DNA of 18,186 nucleotides from Amanita rubescens (lineage: Eukaryota; Basidiomycota; Agaricomycetes; Agaricales; Amanitaceae): positions 1-18,186 of the forward strand of contig WION01000785.1 of the NCBI GenBank assembly GCA_015039365.1, read 5' to 3'. Shown one piece after another: positions 16,711-18,186 of this stretch. Numbering within the stretch: position 1 is the first letter of the stretch; each line of letters begins with the position of its first letter. A program made the position numbers and the translations under genes. A model generated the notes under the pieces. It was not told where the DNA came from and ran no database searches. It saw only the letters and a program-made list of their open reading frames with translations.

Positions 16711-17237
16711 CTAAGTGAATAACCAAGTTTCTGGCTTTTTCCGAGGAGCCAGCTAAATCGATATACGGCCGAAAGGATAAGGGATGCAAAACGCCACGAT
16801 CAGGGGGCATCAAACTTTATGATAGTCCAATTCTGGACAGACGCCAAAGTTCGTAACAGCTACACGCGTAATGCGTGAGACGGTGACACAAACGGACTGC
16901 CCACCAGCGCGTTCGTGAATATAGCGTCCCCATGGGGTACGGGCCGACCGGGCATCACTCTTTTATGATGCTTTTGTCGTATTCGGTTAGATGGGATGTG
17001 GTTAAGTACGTACCCGTGCCTGCGGCTACATTCTTATCTTTTAGTAAAACGGTCTGTTCTCCTGTGTTGTCGTATTCAATACAATTGCAATTCCGATATC
17101 AAATCTTTCGCAGCGCGGGCAACGTTATAATGCGTCACTAAGTAACAACCCGAACGACTAATAGACAGACAACTGATTTGGTGCAAATATATGAAGAAGT
17201 TGAGTTGCTTCCCAATAACATCTAAGACACGCTCATT
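16711..17237. other. Stretch without a supported gene
   Basis: A plus-strand frame 16932-17141 (69 codons from ATG, aromatic and Ser-rich) is the only candidate and is within chance length. Confidence 0.35.
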
Positions 17238-17411
17238 TTAGACAACCATTCCCTTCGGCGACATATCCTCGTCTCCGTCTTCCCTAGTCTGGTTCTGCTG
17301 GAGGGAAGAATTATCGCGTCCTGTGAGTTCTCTTTGGCGCGCTTCCCTCTGCTTCTCCTTTCCGCAAGCACTGTGATCCTCGTCGGTAATGTACAGCACG
17401 AGAACGAATGA
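17238..17411 (-). CDS. Possible C-terminal exon of an unknown charged protein
   Basis: The frame is open from just after an acceptor-like CTCTTAG (ending 17412) to TAA 17238-17240, 57 codons. A short hydrophobic start is followed by YITDEDHSACGKEKQREARQ and then a Gln/Asp-rich acidic end (LQQNQTREDGDEDM). The neighbouring frame with an ATG (17222-17443) is Arg/Ser-rich and looks like the shadow. No upstream exon with a good donor was found. No family is recognised. Confidence 0.25.
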   Translation of the reverse strand, partial: SFVLVLYITDEDHSACGKEKQREARQRELTGRDNSSLQQNQTREDGDEDMSPKGMVV

Positions 17412-17684
17412 CTAAGAGCTTGATCGTGATGTCTTATACTCATTTAGTCGATATCCGTCGACGATCTGGAGAGATCCATCAATTTCAAGATCGTTCGTTT
17501 GGCAAGATGGAGTTATCGTCATTAGTACGTGGTTTAAGTTGTTGCTTTAGTACACGTCCCTGAACGCTCAAACGATGGAGGTGGTAGGACGAACCGAAAG
17601 AGGTGCTTAATTTCCGAGTCCGTTAGTGGCATGACAAAGTCGAAGGTTGTTTATATTTATCTACGCGTTTCGACGCTCAGATGT
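17412..17684. other. Spacer, nothing seen
   Basis: No open frame, repeat or regulatory motif that I can support. Confidence 0.3.
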
Positions 17685-18085
17685 CTTTTAAGGAAAGGGT
17701 CGTTCGCGAGAGGGAAGGGTATAGTTTTCACTCGAGTGAGCCTTTGAGTTAAAAACGGATGGGCGAAGCCCCCGGGAGGGACTCCCGGCCCGAAACGCTG
17801 GGGGTCGGCAAGGCGAGCTGTTCCCCTGATGAGGAAGGAGTTCATAACGACGCGGCCAGTGAGCTTGTCGACCCCTCCGTCCTTTGAGGAAATGATCGTC
17901 CGTGAGAGGGAAAGCCTGAGGGTACAGATCTGCTTTCGGAGTCCGGATCCTTGAGTCAAAACGGATGGGCAAAGCCCCCAAGGGGGATGGCCAGGGGGCA
18001 AAATGCTGGAGGTCGACAAGGCGAGCTGTTCCCCTGATGAAGAAGGAGTTAGCGACGCGGCCAGGGAGCTTGTCGACCCCTCCAG
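17685..18085 (+). repeat. Tandem repeat, two diverged units of about 200 bases plus partial third
   Basis: Unit 1 (17685-17881) and unit 2 (17882 to about 18085) align along their whole length at roughly 70-80% by eye. Shared blocks include AAAACGGATGGGC, AAGGCGAGCTGTTCCCCTGA and GAGCTTGTCGACCCCTCC. A degenerate, partly deleted third unit may run from about 18086 to the window end (CCCAAGGGGGCAAAA). Long minus-strand frames pass through both units in two registers and are probably by-products of the GC-rich repeat. Confidence 0.8.
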
Positions 18086-18186
18086 TCTAGGAAGGAGGTA
18101 CACTCATTCTGATTAATGGCCCAAGGGGGCAAAAACGTCTGATGGGTGAATGTACCTTGTGAAACGGCTCAAGAGTACGGCGTAAA

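Noticed and set aside
17790..17860. Hammerhead-ribozyme-like pieces (CGAAAC, GTC and CTGATGAG in the repeat unit)
   Set aside because: The GAAA core is not kept in the second unit, stem I does not pair, and the order would require a permuted form. The motifs look coincidental.
17657..18103. Minus-strand frame of 148 codons across the tandem repeat
   Set aside because: A second minus-strand register is equally open over the same repeats, the repeat units do not align residue to residue in one frame, and composition is that of GC-rich repeat DNA.
1..18186. CRISPR arrays, rRNA genes, bacterial-type operons or riboswitches
   Set aside because: None seen. The introns, TATA spacing and gene families indicate a eukaryotic (fungal) source.

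Overview
This window looks like accessory or intergenic-rich DNA from a filamentous basidiomycete, most likely an agaricomycete. Three things point there: short introns of about 40-105 bases, base composition near 50% GC, and a decayed gene resembling the DUF6729-type family I associate with agaricomycetes. There is no sign of bacterial operons, tRNA or rRNA genes, or CRISPR.

The best-supported content is a set of three related genes on the minus strand, here called A (4545-5234), B (10399-11236) and C (15153-15942). Each has a TATA box 47-48 bases upstream of its ATG, a short first exon ending in a similar motif, one phase-0 intron, and a second exon ending in two compact zinc-finger-like modules. 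Spacing of the first cysteine pair toggles between C-x-C and C-x2-C. They are probably nuclear DNA-binding proteins, but the targets are unknown. The copies differ mainly in splicing. A and C have GC-AG introns where B has GT-AG, each copy uses a different acceptor, and C carries a one-base deletion that a downstream acceptor could compensate. Between A and the region upstream lies a broken DUF6729-like gene (5493-6595).

Left part: the 3' end of a low-complexity gene enters at base 1. At about 1239-3163 there is a foldback structure, two inverted arms of about 330-350 bases. The right arm is interrupted by a 203-base insert ending in A16 and bounded by 13-base direct repeats; the left arm shows the empty site. 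This is a textbook retroposition footprint. A possible spliced gene fragment sits between the arms.

Middle part (6.9-10.4 kb) and right part (11.2-17.4 kb): many small reading frames, some with good intron signals, none recognised. In random sequence of this size several open frames of 100-120 codons are expected, so these are listed at low confidence. The right end (17685 onward) is a tandem repeat of two diverged units of about 200 bases plus a possible partial third.
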